A stretch of 64,000 nt of DNA from Neisseriaceae bacterium (GTDB lineage Bacteria > Pseudomonadota > Gammaproteobacteria > Burkholderiales > UBA11063), in the NCBI GenBank assembly GCA_003963245.1, contig RXJX01000007.1, positions 83,137 through 147,136 on the forward strand, in the 5' to 3' direction. A program made the translations under genes and the position numbers. Of this stretch, positions 7,892 to 17,174 are shown piece by piece; position 1 is the stretch's first letter; each line of letters begins with the position of its first letter. The notes under the pieces were generated by a model that was not told the origin of the DNA, searched no databases, and worked only from the letters and a program-made list of their open reading frames with translations.

Positions 7892-8034
7892 CGAATATAA
7901 TTCTAGTATAGAGTTCAAGCAAAGATTGCCCATACTCACCGCTGCTATAAAATTGTACAAATATGCTGCAGAATAGTTACAGCTACACAACAAGTTTTTA
8001 AATCAGATAAAGTTCGCGATTTAAAGATGCAAAC

Positions 8035-8040
8035 TATAAT
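8035..8040 (+). promoter_or_regulatory. Probable -10 box of the nadV-like gene
   Basis: A perfect TATAAT hexamer 24 bases before ATG 8064, followed by an AAGAGGA ribosome binding site. No convincing -35 box is seen at the usual distance, so an activator or a regulator may be involved. Confidence 0.35.
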
Positions 8041-8063
8041 AATTAGTTTTAAAAAGAGGATAT

Positions 8064-9512
8064 ATGAGTAATAACCTACGCCGCAACATAATTCTTGATA
8101 TTGATTCATATAAAAATGATCATGGCAAAATGTTGCCTGAAGACACTGAATATATCTTTTCAACTATTGTGCCTCGACGCGGCAATCGTTATACTAATAT
8201 AATTAAAGCAATGGGGCACCAATATGCAGTTAAAAAATATATTACTGAGCCTGTTGAACCATGGATGCTGGATGAGGCAGAACTTGAATTGCGTGAGCAA
8301 GGATTTAGCTTTAACCGTGAGCGTTGGCAGCATATTTTAGATAAACACAATGGTTATCTGCCGCTGGAAATTCGTGCTGTGCCAGAAGGTATGCTGGTTC
8401 CTGTCGGAGTTGCTACAGTTACAATTGTTAATACAGATCCTAAATGTGGTTGGTTGAGTTCTTATATTGAAACTATGTTTCAGCGGGTATGCTGGAAAAT
8501 GACAACCGTTGCGTCAATTGCTTTAGATTTATATCGTTACCTTGATGATATGATGATTAAACATAGTGGAGAAGCGGGTAAGGTTAATTTTCATTTGCAT
8601 AACTTTGGTTCACGCGGTGCGGATAGCTATGAGGCAGATATTTTGGCAGGAATGGCGCACTTATCTGCTGGCTTTAACGGTACGGATTGTGCTCAGGCAA
8701 ATCGCAATATCAAGCATTTTTACAATACAAACAAAGCTTACGGTATGAGTGTTAGTGCTTCTGAGCACAGTGTAATGTGCACTTGGTCTGATTCAGATAC
8801 TCGTGATGATTTGCCTGCTGTGAAGATGATGATTGATTTATTAGAATATAAGATTAAAAATAAAGAAGGTTTACCGATTGTTTCAATAGTTGGTGATACC
8901 TATGATATTTATCGCCTGACTCGTGATTATATTGGTGGTATTTACCGTGACAAAATCATTGAACTGGGGGCTTTGGGTGGTAAAGTAGTTGTCAGACCTG
9001 ATTCTGGTGATCCGCTTACCATGTGCTTGGAAGTAATTAAAATTCTGATGGATAAATTCGGTTACAGCGTTAATAAATTTGGCTATAAAGTTTTACCGCC
9101 TTATATCGGTGTGATTCAGGGCGATGGAATTAATAACGATAGCATCCGGCATATTGTTGCTCGCTTGGATAAAGCACGGATTAGCCTAGAAAATATTGTA
9201 TTTGGCATGGGTAGCGGATTGACTCATGATGCAGGACGTGATGAATTTTCATTTTCGATGAAAGCGACCGCACGTTATGATGGCAAAGTCTGGCATGATT
9301 TGCAAAAACGTCCGATAACAGATCTCGGCAAACAGTCATTAAAAGGGCATGTTAGCACCTACATTAGTCGTGATAAACAAGATATTTATACCGAGCGAAT
9401 TGAAGATGAACATTTGCTGGCTAGTGACTTGATGCAAACGATTTATCGGGATGGTAAATGCTATCAAGAATATACCTTTGATGAAATATTGAGTCATAAT
9501 CAACGCAGATAA
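8064..9512 (+). CDS. nadV: Nicotinamide phosphoribosyltransferase
   Basis: A cytoplasmic 482-residue enzyme joining nicotinamide and PRPP to give nicotinamide mononucleotide, the first step of direct NAD salvage. Length and motifs match the NAMPT/NadV family. The N-terminal DIDSYKNDH and the SASEHSVMCTW segment contain the histidine that is phosphorylated in NAMPT. GDTYDIYRL, then VVVRPDSGDP of the phosphoribosyl site, and a FGMGSGLTHDAGRDEFSFSMKAT stretch follow. A second NAD route, nadB, is also present in this window. The gene is monocistronic, with a 171-base upstream gap and ssb following 70 bases later. Confidence 0.93.
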   Translation: MSNNLRRNIILDIDSYKNDHGKMLPEDTEYIFSTIVPRRGNRYTNIIKAMGHQYAVKKYITEPVEPWMLDEAELELREQGFSFNRERWQHILDKHNGYLPLEIRAVPEGMLVPVGVATVTIVNTDPKCGWLSSYIETMFQRVCWKMTTVASIALDLYRYLDDMMIKHSGEAGKVNFHLHNFGSRGADSYEADILAGMAHLSAGFNGTDCAQANRNIKHFYNTNKAYGMSVSASEHSVMCTWSDSDTRDDLPAVKMMIDLLEYKIKNKEGLPIVSIVGDTYDIYRLTRDYIGGIYRDKIIELGALGGKVVVRPDSGDPLTMCLEVIKILMDKFGYSVNKFGYKVLPPYIGVIQGDGINNDSIRHIVARLDKARISLENIVFGMGSGLTHDAGRDEFSFSMKATARYDGKVWHDLQKRPITDLGKQSLKGHVSTYISRDKQDIYTERIEDEHLLASDLMQTIYRDGKCYQEYTFDEILSHNQRR

Positions 9513-9582
9513 TTGGTTACGCCGTTTCTTTGATGATGTACAATAGAGGATTGAGTTTTAATTTTTGAATGAAGGCATGGTT

Positions 9583-10029
9583 ATGAAAAAAATATTTGTT
9601 ACAGGTAATGTTGGTCGTGATCCTGAGTCGCGTTACGCGCCAAATGGCGAATCTTTCGTAACTTTCTCTTTGGCGGTTACAACAGGTCCTAAAGATAATC
9701 AAAAAACTGACTGGTTAGAAATCAGCTGCAATGGTCGCACAGCAGAGACAGTACAAAAGTGGGTAAAAAAAGGTAGTAAGTTATTAATTGAAGGTACGCC
9801 AAGTGCTAATGCGTATATTAATAAAGAGGGTAAAGCGGTTGCCACATTGCGCGTTAGTGCTTCAAATATTGAATTTATTGGTAGTCGTGAGCGCTCTGAA
9901 GAAGCTGGTGCACCTGATGGTGGCTATGGTGGTGGTTATGATCAAGCGCCGGGGAATGAGCCAGCTCCACAAGCATCTGGATTTAATGCTCCTGGACCTT
10001 CGCTACAAGCCGATGATATTCCATTCTAA
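9583..10029 (+). CDS. ssb: Single-stranded DNA-binding protein
   Basis: A 148-residue SSB. It has an N-terminal OB fold (about residues 1-110) opening with KKIFVTGNVGRDPE, a Gly/Pro/Gln-rich linker and the acidic C-terminal tip ending DDIPF that binds repair and replication partners. I prefer ATG 9583 because GAAGG (9571-9575) lies seven bases upstream; TTG 9565 and ATG 9577 are less well placed. It covers single-stranded DNA during replication, recombination and repair as a homotetramer. It is somewhat shorter than the enterobacterial protein. Confidence 0.93.
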   Translation: MKKIFVTGNVGRDPESRYAPNGESFVTFSLAVTTGPKDNQKTDWLEISCNGRTAETVQKWVKKGSKLLIEGTPSANAYINKEGKAVATLRVSASNIEFIGSRERSEEAGAPDGGYGGGYDQAPGNEPAPQASGFNAPGPSLQADDIPF

Positions 10030-10076
10030 GCGATTAACTGTGTTGTAATGAAAAGCCCGCTTAGTTACATTTTTGA

Positions 10077-10103
10077 CTAATGAGCAAATATTTTGCTCAT
10101 TAG
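10077..10103 (+). terminator. Hairpin after ssb
   Basis: Perfect 12-bp stem (10077-10088 with 10092-10103) with a 3-base loop. Only a short, interrupted T-tract follows, so termination may be partial or need Rho. Confidence 0.65.
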
Positions 10104-10145
10104 TGCATTTTAGATGTCAGTTAGACTAGATATTGGATAGCAAGC

Positions 10146-10487
10146 ATGATACAACAGTTAATTGAATGGGATGATTTTGGCAAGGTTGATATTCGCAGTG
10201 GTACAATTCTTGATGCTAAAATTAATCAGAAAGCGCGTGTTCCGGCATATGTTTTAACCATTGATTTCGGTGATTTGGGTATAAAAACCAGCTCGGCACA
10301 ACTTACGCAAAATTATTCGGCAGAAGATTTGATCGGTAAGAAAATTGCTGCAGTGGTTAATTTTCCGGTTAAAAAAATAGCTGGTGTTAAATCAGAGGTC
10401 TTGGTTTTGGCAACTGTTTGTGATACACAGGGAACACTCTTGCTGAACGTGGATCCGCTAGCTCTTAATGGTAGTCATATCAAATAA
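10146..10487 (+). CDS. csaA: CsaA-like tRNA-binding domain protein
   Basis: A single-domain OB-fold protein of 113 residues. It is a stand-alone EMAP/Trbp111-type tRNA-binding domain: DFGKVDIRSGTILDAKIN, YVLTIDFGDLGIKTSSAQLT, and the family-typical AAVVNFPVKKIAGVKSEVLVL. CsaA is described as an export-related chaperone in Bacillus and as a tRNA-binding protein. The full family length of about 110 residues and all landmark motifs are present. The gene stands alone, 116 bases after ssb, facing the minus-strand lipoprotein gene. Confidence 0.88.
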   Translation: MIQQLIEWDDFGKVDIRSGTILDAKINQKARVPAYVLTIDFGDLGIKTSSAQLTQNYSAEDLIGKKIAAVVNFPVKKIAGVKSEVLVLATVCDTQGTLLLNVDPLALNGSHIK

Positions 10488-10547
10488 TAACAGGTCATTT
10501 CTATTGCGCAGTATAGTTACAATTGAGAGCATGACTGGCTTATAATT

Positions 10548-11723
10548 TCATATACAAACGCCTCCAGATGGTGACATACCCGCGCTAATGGAGAATGTGG
10601 ACATAGCGGATAATTTTCCATCTAAATCATTAATAGAAAACATATTTAACTTATTTTCATTAGCAACACCAACGTATAAATAGCGATCTTGGCAAACATA
10701 AAAATCTCTTGGATTCATGCCTGTGCTTACCGTGCCTATATTATTCAGATTACCATCTGACAGAATCTGATACTGTGATACTGTATTTTCTCCAGCGTTT
10801 GAAACATATAAGAATCTATCCGTAGTGGTTATAAACATATAAATTGGATCTACTCCAGTTGAAAAAACATTGATCAAAGATAAGCTTCCATCCGTTGGGT
10901 TTATATTATATGCAGAAATATTATTGCTAAATTCATTTAACACATACAGATGTCCATTGTTATCTGACATGATTCTCCTTGGCCCAACCCCATTTGAGGA
11001 AAATGTTTGAATATAAATTAAATCACCTGTAGTGTCGTTATACTTAAAAAGTGAAACAGTATTACTTCCATAGTTACCAGCATAGGCATATTTTCCTGTG
11101 TTTTCAAATTTCAGTGGTAGTGCTCCACCACCAGCCATTGTGCCAATACCATTAGTTGTAACAGTTCCATTAGGTGCATAAGCTGTTGATAAAGGGGTTA
11201 ATTTACCTGTAGTCTCATTGATAGTAAACATCGAAATATCATTTGTTGTATAATTTGGAACATAAAGGTATTTTCCATCTGGAGATAGCGTAACTGTAAA
11301 TGGATATACGCCAAATGATTCAGCAATTACTTGAATCTTAGTTAAGCTGTTATCTAGGCAATTATGACTATAAACGGAAATAGTGTTATCCATTTGTCCT
11401 GCAACATAAATATAATTTCCATCTGCGCTGGCAGCTATTCCAGCTGGTCTTATTCCGGTATGAATCTCTGGAATATTTAAAGATATTGATATTAGTTCGC
11501 CACCTTTATCGATAGCATATGCACTTAGATCATTGCTCATTGTATTGTACGCATAATAATGGTCATATCGGGGTGTTGAACACTCTGCGGTCGTGCTTCC
11601 TGCCATAATTGAAGCTGTTTGGGTAGAGTTGCCTAAGGTATTAATGCTGGAGTTGTTTCCTACGCAAGATATTAAGTTTATTGTTAGTGCAGTAAAAAGT
11701 ATATTCTTCTTAACATTTGACAT
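10548..11723 (-). CDS. Lipoprotein with a beta-propeller (YVTN/lactonase-like)
   Basis: A 391-residue secreted lipoprotein with lipobox LISC (acylated Cys20). About seven repeated blades of the type ISxYxxNxxxGxLTxxxTxxxGxxPxxxxxxxDGKYLYVxN follow, as in the lactonase / 6-phosphogluconolactonase-like propellers (PF10282-type) and YVTN repeats. Such proteins may be enzymes or surface interaction scaffolds; the catalytic residues cannot be judged by eye. GTGAGA lies eight bases before the start. The protein is probably outer-membrane or periplasm anchored. The neighbouring upstream gene on the same strand is also a lipoprotein, but 327 bases separate them. Confidence 0.8.
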   Translation of the reverse strand: MSNVKKNILFTALTINLISCVGNNSSINTLGNSTQTASIMAGSTTAECSTPRYDHYYAYNTMSNDLSAYAIDKGGELISISLNIPEIHTGIRPAGIAASADGNYIYVAGQMDNTISVYSHNCLDNSLTKIQVIAESFGVYPFTVTLSPDGKYLYVPNYTTNDISMFTINETTGKLTPLSTAYAPNGTVTTNGIGTMAGGGALPLKFENTGKYAYAGNYGSNTVSLFKYNDTTGDLIYIQTFSSNGVGPRRIMSDNNGHLYVLNEFSNNISAYNINPTDGSLSLINVFSTGVDPIYMFITTTDRFLYVSNAGENTVSQYQILSDGNLNNIGTVSTGMNPRDFYVCQDRYLYVGVANENKLNMFSINDLDGKLSAMSTFSISAGMSPSGGVCI

Positions 11724-12050
11724 ATTTTGATCTCACTCTATAGTTAAATGTTTGATCCGAATTATATACAACTTGGTAATGTTTATCTAATTAATAGTAC
11801 ACAAACTAATCTAAGTCTAAAAAGTGATTGATATACAATGTGTTAGCTTGAAGGTCTGGTAGATTTAAAAACACAAACGTAAATATGTTAAGGTTATTTA
11901 ATTTGAATATCCTAATTCAGTTATAATGGTACCATTCATAATTAGACACAAGCTAACATTTTAGTCTTAAATAGCTAGAAGATGAGAGCTATCACTTGAA
12001 ACAGTTGCTGCCAGTCAAAGTCTTAAAGTAGCGATGAATAGTGGCTTGTA
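11724..12050. other. Intergenic region between two minus-strand lipoprotein genes
   Basis: Non-coding, AT-rich, 327 bases. It should hold the promoter of the propeller gene. A 10-base sequence at 11841-11850 is repeated inverted at 11949-11958 (TGTTAGCTTG / CAAGCTAACA), 98 bases apart. No convincing gene, tRNA or terminator is seen. Confidence 0.4.
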
Positions 12051-13352
12051 TTAATACGGACCATACTGAGTTGGACCGCAACTTATTACAGTATTATTTA
12101 CTAATGGAATACAACTGCTAAAAGGGTTATTCTGGATATTACCTTTTAGATAATAATTAAAAAATTTTACCATATTCTCATTTATAGCGGTAACAATATA
12201 ACTGCTGGGAGAATTACTCCATAAAGTCATTCCGGTATATGTTAAATAATCATCATTTATTATCTGAAATCCAGGCATGTTTTTTAATGTATTTTCATCA
12301 GAAAATTCTGAGTGGACAGTATAGAATGGATATGTTCCTTGCCATAGAATTTCATTTGACGGTGCCATGCCCATTATATAATTATTTTGATTTAGCATGT
12401 AAGTAAGGGTAAATCCAAGGGTTTTGGGCGCGTACCCAATAGTGCCAGAAAGCATTTTTAAAAGTGGTAAATTATAACCATTAATGACAACAGATTCACC
12501 TTTACTAAAGTTATCGCCATAAAAGGGGTCTTCTGTAATTGCCGCTTTGAATTTTCCAGGCATGTTTGCTATCATGCTTTCTACCGCACCGCCACCATAC
12601 GAGTGACCAGTAGCACCGATCATACTTAAGTTCATTGAATTTGATAGTGTTCCTAGGTTTGTTAGATTATTGTACATAAACTCTAGATCAGCAGTTTGTT
12701 GTGATTCTATTATTGTTGGTGTTGCGTTTTCATCTGCTAAAACAATTTGCCCATCGGGAATTGCTATATAACTCCCAATAAATAAGCTATTTACACCTAC
12801 TACAATATAGCCATAACTGGCTAAATTTACAATTTGATTTTCATATTCTTGAACTGAAGAGTTCCCTCCATGTGCAAATATCACAGTAGGGAATTGAATA
12901 TTATTAATTATTGGTGCTAGATTTGTCGAGTAGCTTTGTAATGTATAAAGCTGTGCTATATCACTTTCGGTCATATTTGGCGCTTGTGTTGCTATATTTA
13001 CAAATCTTTGAACTAAAGGCGGATACATTGGGCTACCCAGATTTTGAGTTTGGCTTGTCGGATAATATACTCTCACCATTATTTCTCGACAATAATTAGT
13101 ATTATCAGGGCTATAATCTCTGTTATTAACACCAGGTTGATAAAAAACATCCGGACAACGAGAGTTATCTTGAAAGTGAAAATCTCGGAAGCCTACGTTA
13201 TATATACCAGTTGGTTTTGCCAGAAAAGAAGGCTGATTGTTAGTTTCAGTGATTGTTCCACTGTCACCACCGCTGCCACACCCACTTAACAAGGTAACAA
13301 CATAAAGCTCTAGTACAAATGCTTGAATTATTTTTCCCAACATTATTGACAT
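12051..13352 (-). CDS. Alpha/beta hydrolase lipoprotein (PAF-acetylhydrolase/dienelactone-hydrolase-like)
   Basis: A 433-residue lipoprotein: hydrophobic N-terminus, lipobox LLSGC (Cys25), then a Gly/Ser linker. The nucleophile elbow TGHSYGGGA puts Ser251 at the catalytic position. An IFAHGGNSS oxyanion-loop-like segment lies at about 158-166, and the pattern IMVRVYYPTS near residue 91 is typical of platelet-activating-factor acetylhydrolase-like enzymes. The substrate is unknown; likely esters or lipids outside the cytoplasm. The start may be the first Met, or Met4 (13343), which lies at a better distance from a GAGG site. Convergent or divergent partners are absent; a long AT-rich gap lies upstream. 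Confidence 0.75.
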   Translation of the reverse strand: MSIMLGKIIQAFVLELYVVTLLSGCGSGGDSGTITETNNQPSFLAKPTGIYNVGFRDFHFQDNSRCPDVFYQPGVNNRDYSPDNTNYCREIMVRVYYPTSQTQNLGSPMYPPLVQRFVNIATQAPNMTESDIAQLYTLQSYSTNLAPIINNIQFPTVIFAHGGNSSVQEYENQIVNLASYGYIVVGVNSLFIGSYIAIPDGQIVLADENATPTIIESQQTADLEFMYNNLTNLGTLSNSMNLSMIGATGHSYGGGAVESMIANMPGKFKAAITEDPFYGDNFSKGESVVINGYNLPLLKMLSGTIGYAPKTLGFTLTYMLNQNNYIMGMAPSNEILWQGTYPFYTVHSEFSDENTLKNMPGFQIINDDYLTYTGMTLWSNSPSSYIVTAINENMVKFFNYYLKGNIQNNPFSSCIPLVNNTVISCGPTQYGPY

Positions 13353-13771
13353 GTCCTCAAAATATGTTTATATTATAAAAAAATGCTTACAACCGATTTA
13401 ACGGATAACTATTTTGCATACAAAGAACAAACTTAGGTGATTAATGTAGCATTACTATTAAAAGTGTTTCTAACATTTGATGCGGTTCATTACGGCAATA
13501 TTATATAATATATTTTTATATTATATGTAATAATCTTTTAATATAATTAAAAATATTATTTACTATTAATTATATTGGTTAAATATATTTGATTATTATG
13601 CTGGATTAATATATAATGATATTGAATCTATTAAAATGATACTTGGTATGCAAATTTAATTTGCCAAAACTTAATAAAAAACATAGATCAGAGAGTCTTT
13701 GATGCTTGCAAAATAGCAGAAACATTTATTAGCATTACATACTGTATTAGTAAATTTTAAGGTCCGAATAA
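13353..13771. other. AT-rich intergenic region with an A/T-only hairpin
   Basis: 419 non-coding bases between divergent genes, so it should contain both promoters. The middle is almost purely A/T. It includes a perfect 10-bp inverted repeat (13503-13512 with 13517-13526) around four T. This could be a nucleoid-protein binding region. No gene is seen. Confidence 0.4.
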
Positions 13772-14140
13772 ATGAGTAAAATTATTACAAATTGCCCCTC
13801 GTGTAAATCAAAAGAGTTAAATGTCATTAAAATTGAATGTAACTCATGTAAAACTAAATTTGAGGGTAATTTTGACATTCCTGAATTATTGCAGTTGAGT
13901 GATGATGATCTTAACTTTATCATTAACTTTGTTAAGTGTTCTGGCAGTTTAAAGGAGATGAGTAAAATTCATAAGGTATCATATCCAACGTTTAGAAACC
14001 AGTTAAATCAATTGATCGAACGCTTAAATCAACTCGAACAAAAAGAGCAATTCGATGCAAATAAAGTTCTTGAAATGTTAGAAAATGGGCAAATTACAGC
14101 GACAGAAGCAGCAGCTCTGCTGAGTAGCAAATATGCATAA
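13772..14140 (+). CDS. DUF2089-like zinc-ribbon regulator
   Basis: A 122-residue protein with an N-terminal zinc ribbon (Cys8, Cys11, Cys23, Cys26) and the segment FNFIINFVKCSGSLKEMSKIHKVSYPTFRNQLNQLIE-like helix-turn-helix. A C-terminal EMLENGQITATEAAALL helix pair completes the DUF2089 architecture. DUF2089 proteins are believed to be DNA-binding regulators of adjacent membrane-protein genes. That fits here, because two membrane proteins follow on the same strand after a 158-base gap. The start ATG 13772 has only a weak ribosome binding site. Confidence 0.72.
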   Translation: MSKIITNCPSCKSKELNVIKIECNSCKTKFEGNFDIPELLQLSDDDLNFIINFVKCSGSLKEMSKIHKVSYPTFRNQLNQLIERLNQLEQKEQFDANKVLEMLENGQITATEAAALLSSKYA

Positions 14141-14298
14141 AATATAATTTAGTTAGATTTTCAAAATTTACTCAAGAAGTCATTCACTTAATAAGCTAGA
14201 ATGTGATTTAGTGGATATTATGTTGTAGTAAAGTCAAATCTAAATAATTAACTGTTTTAAATTTCTCTCAGAAGCTACTATTAAAACTTGGGGGTATC

Positions 14299-15012
14299 AT
14301 GAATTATGAAAGTTATAGAAAGCGTCTGCAATATTTACTGGTTACTGGTAAGATATCTCGAGATGAATATAATCTATTAATCAAAATCGTAAATCAGAAT
14401 TTAAGTTTTACAGCTAGATTTTTTTCATTATGTATTAACCCTTTTGCTCATATCAAATCATTTGATTTACTAAGTTTAGGAATTATGGGGATAGTTTACT
14501 TGAGCATAATTGGTACACAATTACATTTACATTATGATGGTTTAATTGGATTCTCTGTGTTAAATAAACATAAAAGGATTAATGAAGTTCAGCTTTTGCT
14601 TGAGCAGTTATTTACTTGGGTAGTTTGGGTCTTTATTGCTTCATTAAATCTTACAATTATTAGAGTTAATAATTTTCGGCATATTGATTTGATTAATTTT
14701 AGTCTAATAGTAAAATTTCCATACTTGTTATTGGCGACAATATGTTATCTACTGTATCTTCTTAACCCTGATGTATTAAGTTTTAGTGTTAGTACTAGTA
14801 GTAGTTTATTAACAAAAGTTCTCAATATGCTACTATCAGTAGTTTCTTATACATTTTTGATTTGGGTCGTTGTGTTATACTTTAATGCATTGAAAGAATC
14901 TTCGGGATTAGTTGGTGGCAAATTATGGCTATGCTTTATTAGTGCGTTTATCATTACAAATGTAGTTTTGTTTGCTGTTGTTGAACCATTAATTAATAGA
15001 ATCATATTCTAA
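14299..15012 (+). CDS. Yip1-like membrane protein, first paralogue
   Basis: A 237-residue inner-membrane protein with about five hydrophobic segments and a short cytoplasmic N-terminus (RKRLQYLLVTGKISRDEYNLL) that resembles a SHOCT-like or oligomerising motif. It is paralogous to the next gene. Both have an NPF-(A/V)-x-I-x-x-(F/W) entry to the first transmembrane segment, an (R/S)(H/Y)(I/V)D-(L/F)-(I/F)NF loop and a proline-tyrosine kink (FPYLLL / IPYVIL). The layout resembles Yip1-domain proteins. GGGGG lies six bases before ATG. The role is unknown; proximity suggests control by the DUF2089 protein. Confidence 0.6.
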   Translation: MNYESYRKRLQYLLVTGKISRDEYNLLIKIVNQNLSFTARFFSLCINPFAHIKSFDLLSLGIMGIVYLSIIGTQLHLHYDGLIGFSVLNKHKRINEVQLLLEQLFTWVVWVFIASLNLTIIRVNNFRHIDLINFSLIVKFPYLLLATICYLLYLLNPDVLSFSVSTSSSLLTKVLNMLLSVVSYTFLIWVVVLYFNALKESSGLVGGKLWLCFISAFIITNVVLFAVVEPLINRIIF

Positions 15013-15022
15013 TGAATTAAAT

Positions 15023-15715
15023 ATGGATAAAAATAAAGAAGAGCTATCGAACTTATTAAATAACAGAGTAATTTCACCCAAAGAGTTTACTCTATTGAGC
15101 TTTAAGCGAGGTGGCAAGAGAAGTGTTATTGTTTACTGTATTAGTTTTATAAAAAATCCATTCGTTAGAATTAACGGTTGGTTTGGGCTAGTTCTGGCTG
15201 CTCTGATAATCTTAGTTACTGGTTTGTTGGCATGGTTTGGGCAATTTCACTTTCCCGGATTATTAGATCATAGTGAGTTATCACCATCTAAACATTTAGA
15301 TTTTACTGTTATAGTAATGGAAATATTAATTTCATGGTTAATCATTAGTACGATGTTTTTAATCATGGCAAAAATATTTAAAGCTTCCTCGTTACGTTAT
15401 GTTGATTTTTTTAATTATTGTGGAATTGCCAGAATTCCGTATGTAATATTATCAATAATGTTATTAATCTTAAGACATTTTGATAATAGATTATTTTTGA
15501 CTGCCGGTAATAAATCTGGGTTTATCAGTGTTGTTGATTTTGTTTGGATGGGTGTGTTTTATGGAATATATTTCTGGCAACTATATTTATATTATGGAGC
15601 CTTTCAAAATGCAAGTGGGATAATTAACAGGACTAAATTATGGAGCGGTTTTATTTTATCTTTAATGATTAGTGAGGGAGTTACCTTGGGATTTATTAGC
15701 TCTTTTATTGTCTAA
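15023..15715 (+). CDS. Yip1-like membrane protein, second paralogue
   Basis: A 230-residue membrane protein starting 11 bases after the first paralogue and clearly of the same family: a short N-terminal helix (NKEELSNLLNNRVISPKEFTLL), KNPFVRINGW, then five hydrophobic segments with RYVDFFNYCGIARIPYVIL in the middle. A tandem duplication followed by divergence is the simplest explanation. The pair probably forms a membrane hetero-complex. No enzymatic motif is visible. Confidence 0.6.
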   Translation: MDKNKEELSNLLNNRVISPKEFTLLSFKRGGKRSVIVYCISFIKNPFVRINGWFGLVLAALIILVTGLLAWFGQFHFPGLLDHSELSPSKHLDFTVIVMEILISWLIISTMFLIMAKIFKASSLRYVDFFNYCGIARIPYVILSIMLLILRHFDNRLFLTAGNKSGFISVVDFVWMGVFYGIYFWQLYLYYGAFQNASGIINRTKLWSGFILSLMISEGVTLGFISSFIV

Positions 15716-16158
15716 ATTTTTTCAAAATTAATGTATACAACTGAAAAATTCTTTTTTTTCGAGTAACTTAAATGTGAGTTTCCCAGTATGCTTTATAATA
15801 AATTTCGAATGCTTTTATTGTTGGACTAAATGTCAAGTTTTTATGAGCTTTATTAGTGTGTTTTTGCTCTTCGTGTTAAATTTTAGTCTTCGTAAGATCC
15901 ATGTTTGAATTATATTTTAATCAAGGTTAATGCTAATTTGTACTGAGTTTGTTATTGTTTATTAATTTATATCAAGTGGTTATACTTAACGGTGTTTAAG
16001 GGGGGGATTAGAATCTTGATTTTTTAAAAATGATGTGTTACAATCGCCAACGTTTGAAAAAATAACGTCTGATTAAAGTGTAAATTTTGCTTGTCAGACG
16101 GAGTTAGATTAATTCAAAGGAGTAACCATAACTGGTTTTTTAAAATGCTGGAGGATTT
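15716..16158. other. Intergenic leader region upstream of the MoxR-Bat operon
   Basis: 443 non-coding bases. Visible are a 7-bp inverted repeat CGTCTGA (16066-16072) / TCAGACG (16094-16100) with a 21-base loop, and a GGAGG site just before the moxR start. A promoter for the operon is expected here, but I cannot fix its -35/-10 boxes with confidence. No small ORF stands out. Confidence 0.4.
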
Positions 16159-17115
16159 ATGACCGAACATGAACAGTTTCAACAATTACTTAATTATCTA
16201 AATAGCCGAGTGGTTGGACAATCTGAACTAACCAAGCGCTTACTCATTGCATTATTATCATCAGGACATCTCTTAGTTGAAGGTGCACCGGGGCTTGCTA
16301 AAACTACCGCGATTAAAACTTTATCTTCTTGTATTGACTGCTCTTATCATCGAGTTCAGTTTACACCAGATTTATTACCAGCAGATTTAACTGGTACTGA
16401 TGTTTATATTCCTGAGCAACATACATTCCAATTTCAATCTGGTCCCTTATTTCATAATTTCTTATTAGCCGATGAAATTAATCGTGCACCGGCTAAAGTT
16501 CAGTCGGCATTACTTGAAGCTATGGGTGAGAAACAAATCACCGTTGGAAAACAAACCTATCCATTGCCACAATTATTCCTGGTTATGGCAACGCAAAATC
16601 CGATTGAACAAGAAGGAACTTATCCTTTACCTGAAGCGCAACTAGATCGTTTTATGCTGCATGTTAAGATTGCTTATCCAGATGCGGCTGCAGAGGCACA
16701 AATTTTAGCACTGAATCGCGTAAATAATAATAGTGCGGATGCTAATCGTCCACGAATTACGCAAGAAGCGATTTTTACAGCGCAGCAACAACTGGCTAAT
16801 ATTCATTTAAGTCATGCTTTAGAAGAATACATCATTCAACTGATTATGGCAACTCGTTATCCACAAAAATACCAAGCAGAACTAGCTAAATGGATCAGTT
16901 TTGGTGCCAGCCCTCGTGGAACAATTGCGCTAGAACGCACTGCTCGTGCTCATGCATGGCTGGAAGGTCGCGACTATGTTACTCCGCACGATATTCACGT
17001 GATGATTCACGAAGTCCTTCGTCATCGGATTTTACTTACTTTTGAAGCTGAGGTTGAAGGTATTAATAGTGATCAAATCATTGATAAAATCCTAAATGTA
17101 GTTCCGATTCCTTAG
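16159..17115 (+). CDS. MoxR-family AAA+ ATPase
   Basis: A 318-residue AAA+ ATPase of the MoxR branch. Walker A is GAPGLAKTT (42-50), Walker B LLADEINRAPAKVQSALLEAM, sensor 1 in MATQNPIEQEGTYPLPEAQLDRF, and a C-terminal lid with ASPRGTIALER. MoxR ATPases act as chaperones that help metal insertion or maturation of VWA-domain partner proteins. The gene heads an operon with DUF58, DUF4381, two VWA proteins, a TPR protein and BatD, which is the usual MoxR/Bat arrangement linked to envelope stress tolerance. A good GGAGG site lies seven bases before ATG. Confidence 0.9.
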   Translation: MTEHEQFQQLLNYLNSRVVGQSELTKRLLIALLSSGHLLVEGAPGLAKTTAIKTLSSCIDCSYHRVQFTPDLLPADLTGTDVYIPEQHTFQFQSGPLFHNFLLADEINRAPAKVQSALLEAMGEKQITVGKQTYPLPQLFLVMATQNPIEQEGTYPLPEAQLDRFMLHVKIAYPDAAAEAQILALNRVNNNSADANRPRITQEAIFTAQQQLANIHLSHALEEYIIQLIMATRYPQKYQAELAKWISFGASPRGTIALERTARAHAWLEGRDYVTPHDIHVMIHEVLRHRILLTFEAEVEGINSDQIIDKILNVVPIP

Positions 17116-17174
17116 GAATACACTTTCATATATCCTGAGTAAAAATTTTATCAATATCTAGTGAATGAAAAATT

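Noticed and set aside
10030..10145. Small gene between ssb and csaA
   Set aside because: The gap holds only a hairpin and short frames without ribosome binding sites.
11841..11958. Long-range inverted repeat in the lipoprotein intergenic region
   Set aside because: Only ten bases at 98-base spacing in AT-rich DNA; chance is a sufficient explanation.
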